Assembly: GCA_050329415.1 (NCBI GenBank)
Contig: JBHJOS010000136.1
Span: 1 to 6,842 of the forward strand
DNA from: JANNOG01 sp050329415
Lineage (GTDB): Bacteria; Actinomycetota; Actinomycetes; Actinomycetales; JBBAYJ01
Reading direction: 5' to 3'
DNA length: 6,842 bases
The notes under the pieces were generated by a model. It searched no databases, was not told where the DNA came from, and was given only the letters and a program-made list of their open reading frames with translations. A program made the translations under genes and the position numbers. This document shows, in pieces, positions 1-5,285 of the stretch (its first letter is position 1; each line of letters begins with the position of its first letter).

Positions 1-362
1 AGCGGCGGGAGGGCGCTGGTGCCGCGCGCCATCGCGCTGTACCGGTCCAGCCGGGCGCGGCCGTCGCCGGTGGGCATCCCGCGGAACCGCTCGGGGACGG
101 CGTCGACGAGCAGCGCCGCGTCGAGGACGTGGTCGTACCGGCTCGTGATCCCCACCGGCACGCTGTCCAGGCCCGCCGCGGTCATGGCCCGCCATCCGTC
201 CCGCCGGACGGCGTCCTGCGCCTGCGCGACCGCCGTGTCCGGGAGCGTGCCCGCCCAGTAGCCCTCCAGGGCCCGCTTCAGCCGGCGGTCGCGTCCGATC
301 CGCGGGTAGCCGAGCGCCGTCGCGGTGAGCGCAGCGGTGCCGGTGCCGTCGTCATGGCCCAT
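1..362 (-). CDS. metE: Cobalamin-independent methionine synthase MetE (5-methyltetrahydropteroyltriglutamate-homocysteine methyltransferase), N-terminal part, cut by the window edge
   Basis: This is the first 120 residues of a protein of about 750 residues; the rest lies beyond the left edge. The enzyme moves a methyl group from 5-methyltetrahydrofolate-polyglutamate to homocysteine to make methionine in the cytoplasm, using zinc and no B12. The family signature GYPRIGRDRRLKRALEGYW is at residues 18-36. RRLK (26-29) corresponds to the folate-glutamate-binding RELK of E. coli MetE. SVPVG then RYDHVLDAALL (about 67-85) and LDRYSAMARGT (105-115) also match the family N-terminal domain. Upstream is a cobalamin riboswitch, the classic control for this gene. 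I chose the ATG at 362 because it is the only start in frame with the MetE protein. However, GAGGG lies directly against it, while an out-of-frame ATG at 355 has ideal spacing from the same GAGGG. A one-base indel near the start is therefore possible. Family assignment is near certain; the exact start is not. Confidence 0.93.
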   Translation of the reverse strand, partial: MGHDDGTGTAALTATALGYPRIGRDRRLKRALEGYWAGTLPDTAVAQAQDAVRRDGWRAMTAAGLDSVPVGITSRYDHVLDAALLVDAVPERFRGMPTGDGRARLDRYSAMARGTSALPP

Positions 363-469
363 CCCTCGTGAGTCCGGTGTCCGGGGTCGCGAGGGGGCGT
401 CGGGTGGGCCGCGGGTACCGACGAGCGGGCCGCCGTCCGTCCGTGCCGTTCCCTCGCGGCGGTGGACAA

Positions 470-489
470 CCGCGCACGGGCGTGCGCGG
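470..489 (-). terminator. Perfect hairpin in the metE leader, candidate expression platform or terminator
   Basis: CCGCGCAC and GTGCGCGG form a perfect 8-bp stem around a 4-base loop, starting 4 bases after the 3' side of the riboswitch P1 stem in the transcript. It is followed by TTGT, not a true U-run, so it is a weak classical terminator at best. GC-rich hairpins without U-tracts are common candidate attenuators in actinomycetes. It lies about 110 nt before the metE start, so it cannot directly mask the ribosome-binding site. Its role as the B12-responsive switch is an inference from position. Confidence 0.4.
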
Positions 490-493
490 CACG

Positions 494-688
494 GCCGGCA
501 GGTCTTCGGACTCACGGGCACGGCCGCTGACGCGACCTCCTACCGGCCGTCGCTTCCCAGGACGCCGGGTGGCGACCCAGTGCTGTGTGACGGCTGTCGT
601 TCCCGTTCACCGCTGCGGGGCAGTCCCGGACTCGCACCGGGTTCCCTCTTGCGACGCCGGCGCCGAGGCGCCAGCGAACCGACTGGCG
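494..688 (-). promoter_or_regulatory. Cobalamin (adenosylcobalamin-type) riboswitch in the metE leader
   Basis: Read on the minus strand, the conserved core is present: AAGAGGGAA followed by CCGGTGCGAGTCCGGGACTG, then the CCCCGCAGCGGTGA segment. The 3' B12 box GAGTCCGAAGACCTGCC lies at 513-497. The ends close through a P1-like pairing of GCCGGC (661-656) with GCCGGC (499-494). A further 6-bp inverted repeat, CGCCAG/CTGGCG at 669-674 and 683-688, forms a 5' accessory stem. The element lies between an unrelated upstream gene and metE, in the orientation of metE. In known cases B12 binding lowers expression of the B12-independent synthase so that the B12-dependent MetH is used instead. The core is clear; the outer boundary near 688 is approximate. 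Confidence 0.93.
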
Positions 689-694
689 TTCCGC

Positions 695-700
695 AGACTA
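695..700 (-). promoter_or_regulatory. Possible -10 element for the metE leader
   Basis: TAGTCT on the minus strand fits the actinobacterial TANNNT -10 pattern and would start transcription at about 688, right at the 5' accessory stem of the riboswitch. No recognisable -35 is seen at the right distance. The promoter has to lie in the gap 689-775 or inside the upstream gene, which is the main support. Confidence 0.3.
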
Positions 701-775
701 CCGGTGGGGCAGGGACCGAGGAGACGGCGCGGGGCGGGGGGCCTGGTCCAGCCTGTCGCGGGGTCCACGCGGGTG

Positions 776-2047
776 TCACAACGCCCATAACGCCTCGATC
801 GGCAACGCCCAGAGCCGGTCGCCGATCCGGACGGCGTCCGGGCCGGTGTGGAGGGCGACGCCCAGCGCGAACCGCTCGCCGAGGGAGTCGCGCAGGAACT
901 CCAGACTCTTCTGGTCTCCGGGCCGGATGCGGGTGGTCGCCTTCACCTCGACGGCGACCACGCGGCGGGCGTCGTCCTCCAGCACGAGGTCGACCTCACG
1001 GCCGTTCCGGTCCCGGAAGTGGAACATCTCGAACCGCGTCTCGGCCCAGCCCTGCTGTCGGCGCAGCTCGGCGGCGACGAACGTCTCGAGCAGCGCGCCT
1101 GCGTGGTCGGCGGCAGGACCGCTCTGGAGTCCCTCCGGCGACAGGTTGCCGAGCCGGGCGGCGAGGCCGCTGTCCAGCAGGGCGACCTTGGGACGTCCCA
1201 CGACCCGGGCGGTGAGGCTGCGGCCCCATGCGGGGATCCGGTGGACGACGAACATGTCGACGAGCAACTGGACGTAGCTCTCGAGCGTGTTCTCCGGAAT
1301 CTCGGCGTCCCGGGCGACCCGGGCTCGGACCAGTTCGCCGGCCGTGTTCGTGGCCAGCACGCGTACCAGCCGGGGAAGCCGGTCGAGGTACGGCGACGAT
1401 GTCAGGTCACGGGCGTCCCGGGCCACGATCCGGTCGAGGTAATTGTCGTACCACAGCTGGCGACGACGGCCCTGGCGGACACGTGCCTCGGGGAACGCGC
1501 CGACGCAGGCCAGTTCGGTGTAGTCCCGTCGCGTCAGGGCCGAGCGGACGGCCGCGAGTCGGGTCTCGTCGCCGGCGAAGAGGACGTCGGTGAGCCTGTC
1601 CGGGCCGCCGCCGACCTCTCCCTGGCTGAGCCCGTGCAGGAGAACGGTCTCGGCGCGCCCGGCGAGGCTGTCGGCGTTGCGACGCATCGAGACAAGGTCG
1701 GCGCTGCCCGTCAACAGGAAGCGGCCGGGACGGCGGTCCTCGTCGACGGCGGCCTTGACGGCGAGCAGGAGTCCCGGAGCTCGCTGCACCTCGTCGATCG
1801 CCAGCAGGCATCCCGGATCCCGGCGGACGAAGGCGTCCGGGTCACGCAGGGCGGCGTCCCGCTCGATCGCGACGTCCAGGTTGACGAGCCGGGTGTCCCG
1901 GCCCGTGAGGACCTGACGGGCCAGGGTGCTCTTGCCGACTTGGCGGGCGCCCTGGATGACGACGACCGGGGTGTCCCGCAGCGCCTCCTCCACATGGACT
2001 TTCGCGCGTCGCTCGATGAGCTGCGGAGGTGCGTCCGTGCTGCTCAC
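776..2047 (-). CDS. AAA_14/DUF4143-type ATP-binding protein (archaeal-type ATPase with C-terminal nuclease-like fold)
   Basis: The product is 423 residues, normal for this family. The N-terminal ATPase has a Walker A loop, GARQVGKST (residues 33-41), a Walker B strand, LLAIDEVQRAP (about 81-91, acidic pair 85-86), and a sensor-like LLTGSADL near 111. The C-terminal DUF4143 part ends in a PD-(D/E)xK-like pattern, GREVDLVLED then VVAVEVKAT. These proteins are widespread, often on accessory DNA, and their job is poorly known; nucleic-acid-linked or defence roles have been suggested. No partner gene is coupled to it here. An in-frame GTG at 2053 would add two residues, but it directly touches a TATAGT -10 box. 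The GTG at 2047 is six bases after that box, the usual spacing for leaderless transcripts. No Shine-Dalgarno sequence is seen, which fits a leaderless start. All key motifs look intact. Confidence 0.9.
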   Translation of the reverse strand: MSSTDAPPQLIERRAKVHVEEALRDTPVVVIQGARQVGKSTLARQVLTGRDTRLVNLDVAIERDAALRDPDAFVRRDPGCLLAIDEVQRAPGLLLAVKAAVDEDRRPGRFLLTGSADLVSMRRNADSLAGRAETVLLHGLSQGEVGGGPDRLTDVLFAGDETRLAAVRSALTRRDYTELACVGAFPEARVRQGRRRQLWYDNYLDRIVARDARDLTSSPYLDRLPRLVRVLATNTAGELVRARVARDAEIPENTLESYVQLLVDMFVVHRIPAWGRSLTARVVGRPKVALLDSGLAARLGNLSPEGLQSGPAADHAGALLETFVAAELRRQQGWAETRFEMFHFRDRNGREVDLVLEDDARRVVAVEVKATTRIRPGDQKSLEFLRDSLGERFALGVALHTGPDAVRIGDRLWALPIEALWAL

Positions 2048-2053
2048 GGCCAC

Positions 2054-2059
2054 ACTATA
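2054..2059 (-). promoter_or_regulatory. -10 box of a leaderless promoter for the DUF4143 ATPase
   Basis: TATAGT on the minus strand is one base from the TATAAT consensus. It is followed by six bases (GTGGCC) and then GTG, so the transcript would begin at the start codon. No clear -35 element is visible upstream, where the spacing would place it in the adjacent 22-bp repeat. Confidence 0.55.
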
Positions 2060-2069
2060 GAAGGAGAAG

Positions 2070-2125
2070 TCGTGGATCCGCTGAGATCGACTCGTGGATT
2101 CGCTGAGATCGACTCGTGGATTCGC
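2070..2125. repeat. 22-bp direct tandem repeat, about 2.5 copies
   Basis: Copy one is 2070-2091 and copy two is 2092-2113, differing at a single base (C in copy one, T in copy two, ninth position). A 12-base partial third copy is at 2114-2125 and matches copy two exactly. Each unit contains TCGTGGAT and GAGATCGAC. It sits immediately upstream of the DUF4143 promoter, where a -35 region would fall. It could be a regulator-binding array, a slippage scar or recombination debris. Confidence 0.9.
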
Positions 2126-2256
2126 GGACCCTCGTGCACGTGATCGCGACGCTGCGTGGCGGCGCGCGTCCGCCCCACTCGTACGACGCGAGCACCTCGT
2201 GCAGACCCGCCACGAGGGTCGGCGTCGCCAGCGGGGTTCAGAGCAGGATCGCCGTC
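2126..2256 (-). other. Stretch with no assignable gene between the tandem repeat and the SIP pseudogene
   Basis: No start, ribosome-binding site or recognised family is visible. On the minus strand one short frame reads protein-like, ATPTLVAGLHEVLASYEWGG, directly after an in-frame stop near 2235. It could be the remnant of another gene cut at a deletion junction with the SIP pseudogene. I do not recognise it, and chance open reading is common at this GC content. Confidence 0.25.
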
Positions 2257-2525
2257 GCCCGGGGCGTTGGCGTCCCGTGTGAACGCGATCGCCATCGTCC
2301 CGGTGTCCGCATCGAACGACGCGGGGGTGTAGTGCCGGAGGTTCCGGTCGTCGACCCGGAACTCCATCTCTCCTGCCCGGGGGTCCAGGACCGGCCCTGG
2401 AGGCCGGGACCCGAGAAGGTCACCCGGACCAGGACCGGGGACAGCTCCTCGACCTCGTCCACGCGGGCGGGACGGCCGAACCACCGTTCGGCCCGGGCGG
2501 CGAGCGGGAGCGGCAGTGTGGGCAT
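2257..2525 (-). pseudogene. Truncated, frameshifted siderophore-interacting protein (SIP, FAD-binding_9 family) remnant
   Basis: The first frame, from the ATG at 2525, reads as a typical SIP N-terminus: MPTLPLPLAARAERWFGRPA, then LVRVTFSGPGLQGRSWTPGQ up to residue 51. The protein then continues in a different frame: EMEFRVDDRNLRHYTPASFD, then GTMAIAF, with the FAD-binding R-x-Y-T motif intact. The switch falls in an alternating CT tract at 2367-2372. Removing one dinucleotide would restore a single frame (Gln-Glu-Met-Glu), so a 2-bp slippage insertion is the likely cause. Similarity stops near 2257, where the family would go on for some 160 more residues with the NAD(P)H-binding half, so the 3' part is also lost. 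An intact SIP gene lies 2 kb away on the same strand. The two differ in their N-terminal sequences, so this is not a recent local copy. Confidence 0.75.
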
Positions 2526-2720
2526 CAGCGACCGACGCGCGACCGGGCCGAGGGAGGTTCGGCCCCGGATGTCTCCGGCGCGAAGATCGCCGACCGGAGG
2601 CGTCACCGAGCCACCCCTGCGCCGGGCGTCCGAGCATGCCGACCATCGAGGCCTCCTCACCTCTCCCGCACATGCAGTAAGGCAAGGCGCCTTGGTCGAG
2701 GGCGGTGCGCTGCGATGGAT
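2526..2720. other. Non-coding stretch with a short palindrome
   Basis: I see no gene here on either strand. A perfect 12-bp palindrome, CAAGGCGCCTTG, is at 2683-2694. On the minus strand a good Shine-Dalgarno, GAGGAGG, precedes an ATG at 2650, but that frame gives a sequence resembling no family I know. It may be leftover 5' region of the SIP remnant. Confidence 0.35.
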
Positions 2721-2737
2721 CGCCGCGCTTTGCGGCG
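2721..2737 (-). terminator. GC-rich hairpin just after the nucleotidyltransferase pseudogene
   Basis: CGCCGC and GCGGCG pair around a five-base loop (AAAGC on the minus strand), 8 bases beyond the TGA of the minus-strand nucleotidyltransferase reading frame. There is no U-tract. The position fits a U-tract-less terminator of the type common in actinomycetes. Confidence 0.4.
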
Positions 2738-2745
2738 GTCACTCC

Positions 2746-3238
2746 TCAGCTGGGCGACCCGCGCCTGCGCCGGGCCAGTGCCAGGACGTCCTCGGCCAAC
2801 CACAGGTACGACTGGTCGGGATCGGTGAGGATCGCCGACTCCTCCCCGTACAGTCGTCGGGCGATCGCGAGGGCGTGTTCCGGACGGGTGATCCCGATAG
2901 CCTCGAAGAGCACAACGAGGTCCGTCAGGTCACGCTCCCGTCCTGCGGCGAGCTTCATGGCTAGCAGGTGCTCCGGCGACGCCACGGAGACCGCCAGCCC
3001 CGGCAGGTCGAGGGCGACGGCATCCTCGTCGTGACCCGGCGGGGCGAAGGCGAGCGCGGCGGAGGACAGCCAGTCGCCGGGGAGACCGCGCTGCTCGGCG
3101 AGGCGGCTCGCCTCCTCCCGGACCGCGTCTGCCGGACGGAACGCGGCGTTGACGTCGCGCGTGACACGGCGGTGATCGAAGGCGAGGGCGATCGCGGCCC
3201 CGCCCACCACGTACAGATCTGCCGACAGCCCCGTCGAT
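2746..3238 (-). pseudogene. Nucleotidyltransferase of the DUF6036/AbiEii-like kind, N-terminus missing
   Basis: The frame starts abruptly at LSADLYVVGGAAIALAFDHR, the usual first core strand, then TRDVNAAF, LPGDWLSSAALAFAPPG, LAVSVASPEHLLAMKLAAG and a C-terminal helix region with YLWLAEDVLAL. This is the conserved core of small minimal nucleotidyltransferases, often found in toxin-antitoxin-like pairs. No proper start codon is available: the roughly 15-25 residues that normally precede the core are absent. Upstream, the DNA reads as the neighbouring gene in another frame, so a deletion appears to have fused the two. The second acidic position of the D-x-D pair is Asn (DVN), expected to weaken or abolish metal-dependent transfer unless it is a subfamily trait. 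It could still be made from an internal GTG near 3214, but that would remove the first strand. Family fairly sure; pseudogene status inferred. Confidence 0.7.
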
Positions 3239-3595
3239 GGGTGTGCGCTGGACGACCTGTGCCCGGCGGGCTCCCACGGCGCCGGGCCACCACCACCGGG
3301 GCAGCGACTCCCGCCGGGTCCACGCGGGCACGGGCACGCCCGCCTGCCGGCACGTCCGGGCGACCACCGCTGCCAACAGGGTGTCCCACCGCTCGTCCCC
3401 GGTGCTGGGTGGTGCCTGGAGCGTGCCGGGCAGGGACGCGGCGTCCGGCAGCGGCAGGCGGAGCACGCCGTCGAGAAGCAGTCGAAGGGCTCCGTCCTCG
3501 TCCCCCGCCGCCAGCCGCTCGCGCACGCTCGCGGCCGTCTCGGGAACCGTCCGCCAGGCGCGCGTCGCCGTGGTCGCGCGTTCGCCCGTCGCCAT
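3239..3595 (-). pseudogene. Partner protein of the DUF6036-like nucleotidyltransferase, 3' end lost by out-of-frame fusion
   Basis: From the ATG at 3595 the first 119 or so codons look like a real protein: a helical ERLAAGDEDGALRLLLDGVL, RWDTLLAAVVARTCRQAGVP, PAWTRRESLPRWWWPGAVG and RRAQVVQRTPI. From memory, this resembles a domain found at the C-terminus of some XRE-type regulators and as a stand-alone protein directly before DUF6036 nucleotidyltransferases. That family usually ends with a phenylalanine/arginine-rich tail and DR-type residues, which are missing here. After 3239 the frame runs out of phase through the nucleotidyltransferase and stops at 2930, so a product of about 221 residues with a junk tail is possible. 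The start is supported by a TATCCT box six bases upstream, a leaderless arrangement, and by a GAGGGA just before the ATG. It was probably the regulatory or antitoxin half of the pair. Confidence 0.55.
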
Positions 3596-3601
3596 TCCCT
3601 C

Positions 3602-3607
3602 AGGATA
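3602..3607 (-). promoter_or_regulatory. -10 box of a leaderless promoter for the nucleotidyltransferase-partner gene
   Basis: TATCCT on the minus strand fits TANNNT and is six bases (GAGGGA) before the ATG at 3595, the same geometry as at the DUF4143 gene. It lies in the 77-bp divergent gap shared with mntA. No convincing -35 is seen. Confidence 0.45.
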
Positions 3608-3672
3608 GGAGCGGGTTCCACGCACGGTCCGGTCGGGCGTTCCCCCGGCGCGTCAGCTGGGACCATGGGTGG

Positions 3673-4083
3673 GTGGTGACACCGCAGGAGGGCCTGCAGC
3701 GCCTGGTCGCAGCGAGCGAGTCCGGCCGCCTGGACGAGGTGTGCCGCCGACACCGCGTCCGCGTGCTCACCGTGTTCGGCAGCACCGGCCGCGGCGAGCC
3801 GGATCCGGCCGATCTCGACGTCGGGGTGTCCTTGGAGCCCGGGGCCCCGCCCGATGTGCTCGGGCTGCTCACCGACCTGTACGAGGTTGTCGGCCGCGAG
3901 GTCGATCTCGCAGTCGTCGACCGGGCGTCGCCCCTGCTGCGCGACCGCGCCCTCATGCACGCGCAGCCGGTCTGGGAGGCCGTGCCGGGCGCCTGGATCA
4001 CCATGGCCGTGGCCGCCCATCTCGAGGCGATGGACACCGCCTGGCTGCGCCGGCTCGACCTCGAGCGGATGGCGGCGGAATGA
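3673..4083 (+). CDS. mntA: MntA-like nucleotidyltransferase antitoxin (type VII toxin-antitoxin)
   Basis: This 136-residue minimal nucleotidyltransferase has the family motif GSTGRGEPDPADLDVGV (residues 36-52), with catalytic acids D47 and D49 and a third, D78, in REVDLAVVD. All three look intact. In studied systems MntA transfers AMP groups from ATP to a tyrosine of the HepT toxin and so inactivates it. HepT follows directly, with the two genes overlapping at ATGA (stop TGA 4081-4083, start ATG 4080), so the pair is translationally coupled and antitoxin comes first. The start is uncertain: two adjacent GTG codons at 3673 and 3676 are the only sensible in-frame choices, and an ATG at 3665 is out of frame. 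Purine-rich GGGTGG just before is a poor Shine-Dalgarno. A pre-core segment of about 30 residues is normal for the family. Confidence 0.88.
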   Translation: MVTPQEGLQRLVAASESGRLDEVCRRHRVRVLTVFGSTGRGEPDPADLDVGVSLEPGAPPDVLGLLTDLYEVVGREVDLAVVDRASPLLRDRALMHAQPVWEAVPGAWITMAVAAHLEAMDTAWLRRLDLERMAAE

Positions 4084-4526
4084 GCCCGCGACGTCTGGAC
4101 CGCGACTCGGTCGCCGGGAAGCTGCGGCTCATGGTGCCGCTCATCGACCGGTTGGCTGATCTCGTCGATGTCACGGGGGAGGATCTCCAGCGGGATCTCG
4201 ACCGGAGACTGGTGGTGGAGCGCATCCTCAGTGTCCTCGTCGACACGGCGGTGGCCGTCAACGGGCACCTCTCCGGCGCAGCGGGAGTCCCGGTCCCGGA
4301 GGACTACCGCAGCTCCTTCGCCGCGGCCGCAGCCGTGGGCGCCATCCCCGATGACCTGGCGCGTCGGCTGGCGCCGTCGGCCGGGCTGCGCAACCGGCTG
4401 GCCCACCGGTACGGCGAGGTCGACCTCGACATCGTGGCCGCCGCGGTCCCGCAGGCGCACGCCGACTACGGCGAGTACGTCAGGCGGGTGTCGGCGTGGC
4501 TGCTCCGCGGCGCGGGGGAGTCGTGA
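4080..4526 (+). CDS. hepT: HepT-like HEPN-domain ribonuclease toxin (DUF86), type VII toxin-antitoxin
   Basis: The 148-residue product is almost wholly helical in character and carries the HEPN active-site motif R-x4-H-x-Y in LRNRLAHRYGEVD: R104, H109 and Y111. Known HepT proteins use the Arg/His pair to cut RNA (tRNA in some systems), and the Tyr is the residue AMPylated by MntA. The early helix KLRLMVPLIDRLADL and the LVVERILSVLVDTAVAVNGH helix match the family. The sequence is intact and overlaps mntA by 4 bp. The gene ends 9 bp before the convergent SIP gene, so no separate terminator fits between them. Expression presumably comes from the promoter ahead of mntA. Family call firm; activity inferred from the complete motif. 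Confidence 0.9.
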   Translation: MSPRRLDRDSVAGKLRLMVPLIDRLADLVDVTGEDLQRDLDRRLVVERILSVLVDTAVAVNGHLSGAAGVPVPEDYRSSFAAAAAVGAIPDDLARRLAPSAGLRNRLAHRYGEVDLDIVAAAVPQAHADYGEYVRRVSAWLLRGAGES

Positions 4527-4535
4527 GCCGGTCGG

Positions 4536-5285
4536 TCACGCGACGTCGCGCTCGACGTCGGCGTTCCACGCCTTCTTGACCCGGCGCCAGTCCTCGTCCG
4601 TCATGGTCCGGCGCCAGTACCCGGAAGCGGACAGCAGCCGCCGGTCGACGCCCCGCTCACCGAGCAGGTGCCGGCGGACCGCGCGCACCTCGCCGGCCTC
4701 GCCGTGCACGAAGCAGTGCACCGGGCCGCGCAGGAACGCCAGGTCGCGTACCGCGGCCGGCAACAGCGCCTCGGGGTCCTCGGCCGTCCTGCGGTGCAAC
4801 CGGACGACGTCGAGCGCGCCGAGGCTGTCCAGCGGCAGCTCGTCCTGCGGGCCGTCGCACACGAGACGGACGACGACCGGTGCCCCGGCAGGGACCGCCG
4901 CCAGCGACGCCGCGATCGCCGGCAGGGCCGACTCGTCCCCGACCATCAGGTGCCAGGCCGCTTCCGGATCCGGCCGGTAGGCCCCGGCGGGCAGCGAGAC
5001 CCCCACCTCGTCGCCCGGGCCGGCGGCCGCTGCCCACGGCCCGGCCACGCCCTCGTCGCCGTGGACGACGACGTCGACGCTCAGCAACCGCGCCACGGGA
5101 TCCCAGTGCCGGACGGTGTACCGGCGCGCGACCAGCCCGTCCGGACCCGGGAACGTCATCCTCAGGTAGGCGTCGGTGAACTCGGGCTCGGGGTAGTCGG
5201 CGAGGTCGGGCCCGCCGAGCACCACCCGCACCAGATGCGGCGTGAGCCGGTGGGTCTGCGCCACCCGTGCCGTCAGCCCGGTCAC
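4536..5285 (-). CDS. Siderophore-interacting protein (SIP/ViuB family FAD- and NAD(P)H-dependent ferric-siderophore reductase)
   Basis: The 249-residue cytoplasmic flavoprotein is full length for SIP proteins. It would reduce iron in imported ferric siderophore so that the metal is released. Visible motifs are the FAD-binding RRYTVRHWDP (residues 54-63), VVHGDEGVAGPWAAAAGPGD (73-92), and LMVGDESALPAI (113-124) opening the NAD(P)H-binding half. PVHCFVHGEAGEVRAVRRHL (188-207) and SGYWRRTMTDEDW near the C-terminus are also typical. The start is the GTG at 5285, which overlaps the stop of the upstream binding-protein gene at GTGA, indicating coupled translation. The open frame extends further upstream, to 5489, but that extension lies inside the other gene and has no SIP-like sequence. 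As second gene in the minus-strand unit it should share the iron-box control at 6426-6444. Confidence 0.93.
   Translation of the reverse strand: MTGLTARVAQTHRLTPHLVRVVLGGPDLADYPEPEFTDAYLRMTFPGPDGLVARRYTVRHWDPVARLLSVDVVVHGDEGVAGPWAAAAGPGDEVGVSLPAGAYRPDPEAAWHLMVGDESALPAIAASLAAVPAGAPVVVRLVCDGPQDELPLDSLGALDVVRLHRRTAEDPEALLPAAVRDLAFLRGPVHCFVHGEAGEVRAVRRHLLGERGVDRRLLSASGYWRRTMTDEDWRRVKKAWNADVERDVA

Noticed and set aside
494..688. Repeated GC-rich hairpins as a CRISPR array or mobile-element end
   Set aside because: The conserved cobalamin core and B12 box explain the structure; no repeated spacer units or terminal inverted repeats are present.
325..1215. Long plus-strand open frame across the metE leader and into the DUF4143 gene
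   Set aside because: Arg/Gly/Pro-rich low-complexity translation antisense to the riboswitch and a well-supported gene; no family resemblance.
848..2143. 431-codon plus-strand open frame opposite the DUF4143 gene
   Set aside because: A high-GC shadow of the true gene; the minus-strand frame has Walker A, Walker B and nuclease motifs, while this one has none.
2044..2742. 232-codon minus-strand frame as a single intact gene
   Set aside because: Only its middle part, from about the EMEFRV segment to APGD, looks like protein (SIP); the rest is unrecognisable, so it is better read as part of a frameshifted pseudogene.
2968..3672. Extended N-terminus for the MntA frame, open back to 2968
   Set aside because: The upstream part is antisense to the nucleotidyltransferase module and has no MntA-like sequence; the family begins about 30-35 residues before the GS motif.
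4539..4550. Perfect palindrome CGCGACGTCGCG at the convergent hepT-SIP junction as a bidirectional terminator
   Set aside because: It lies within SIP codons, leaves only a 4-base stem if looped, and has no U-tract; chance palindromes of this kind are common at this GC content.
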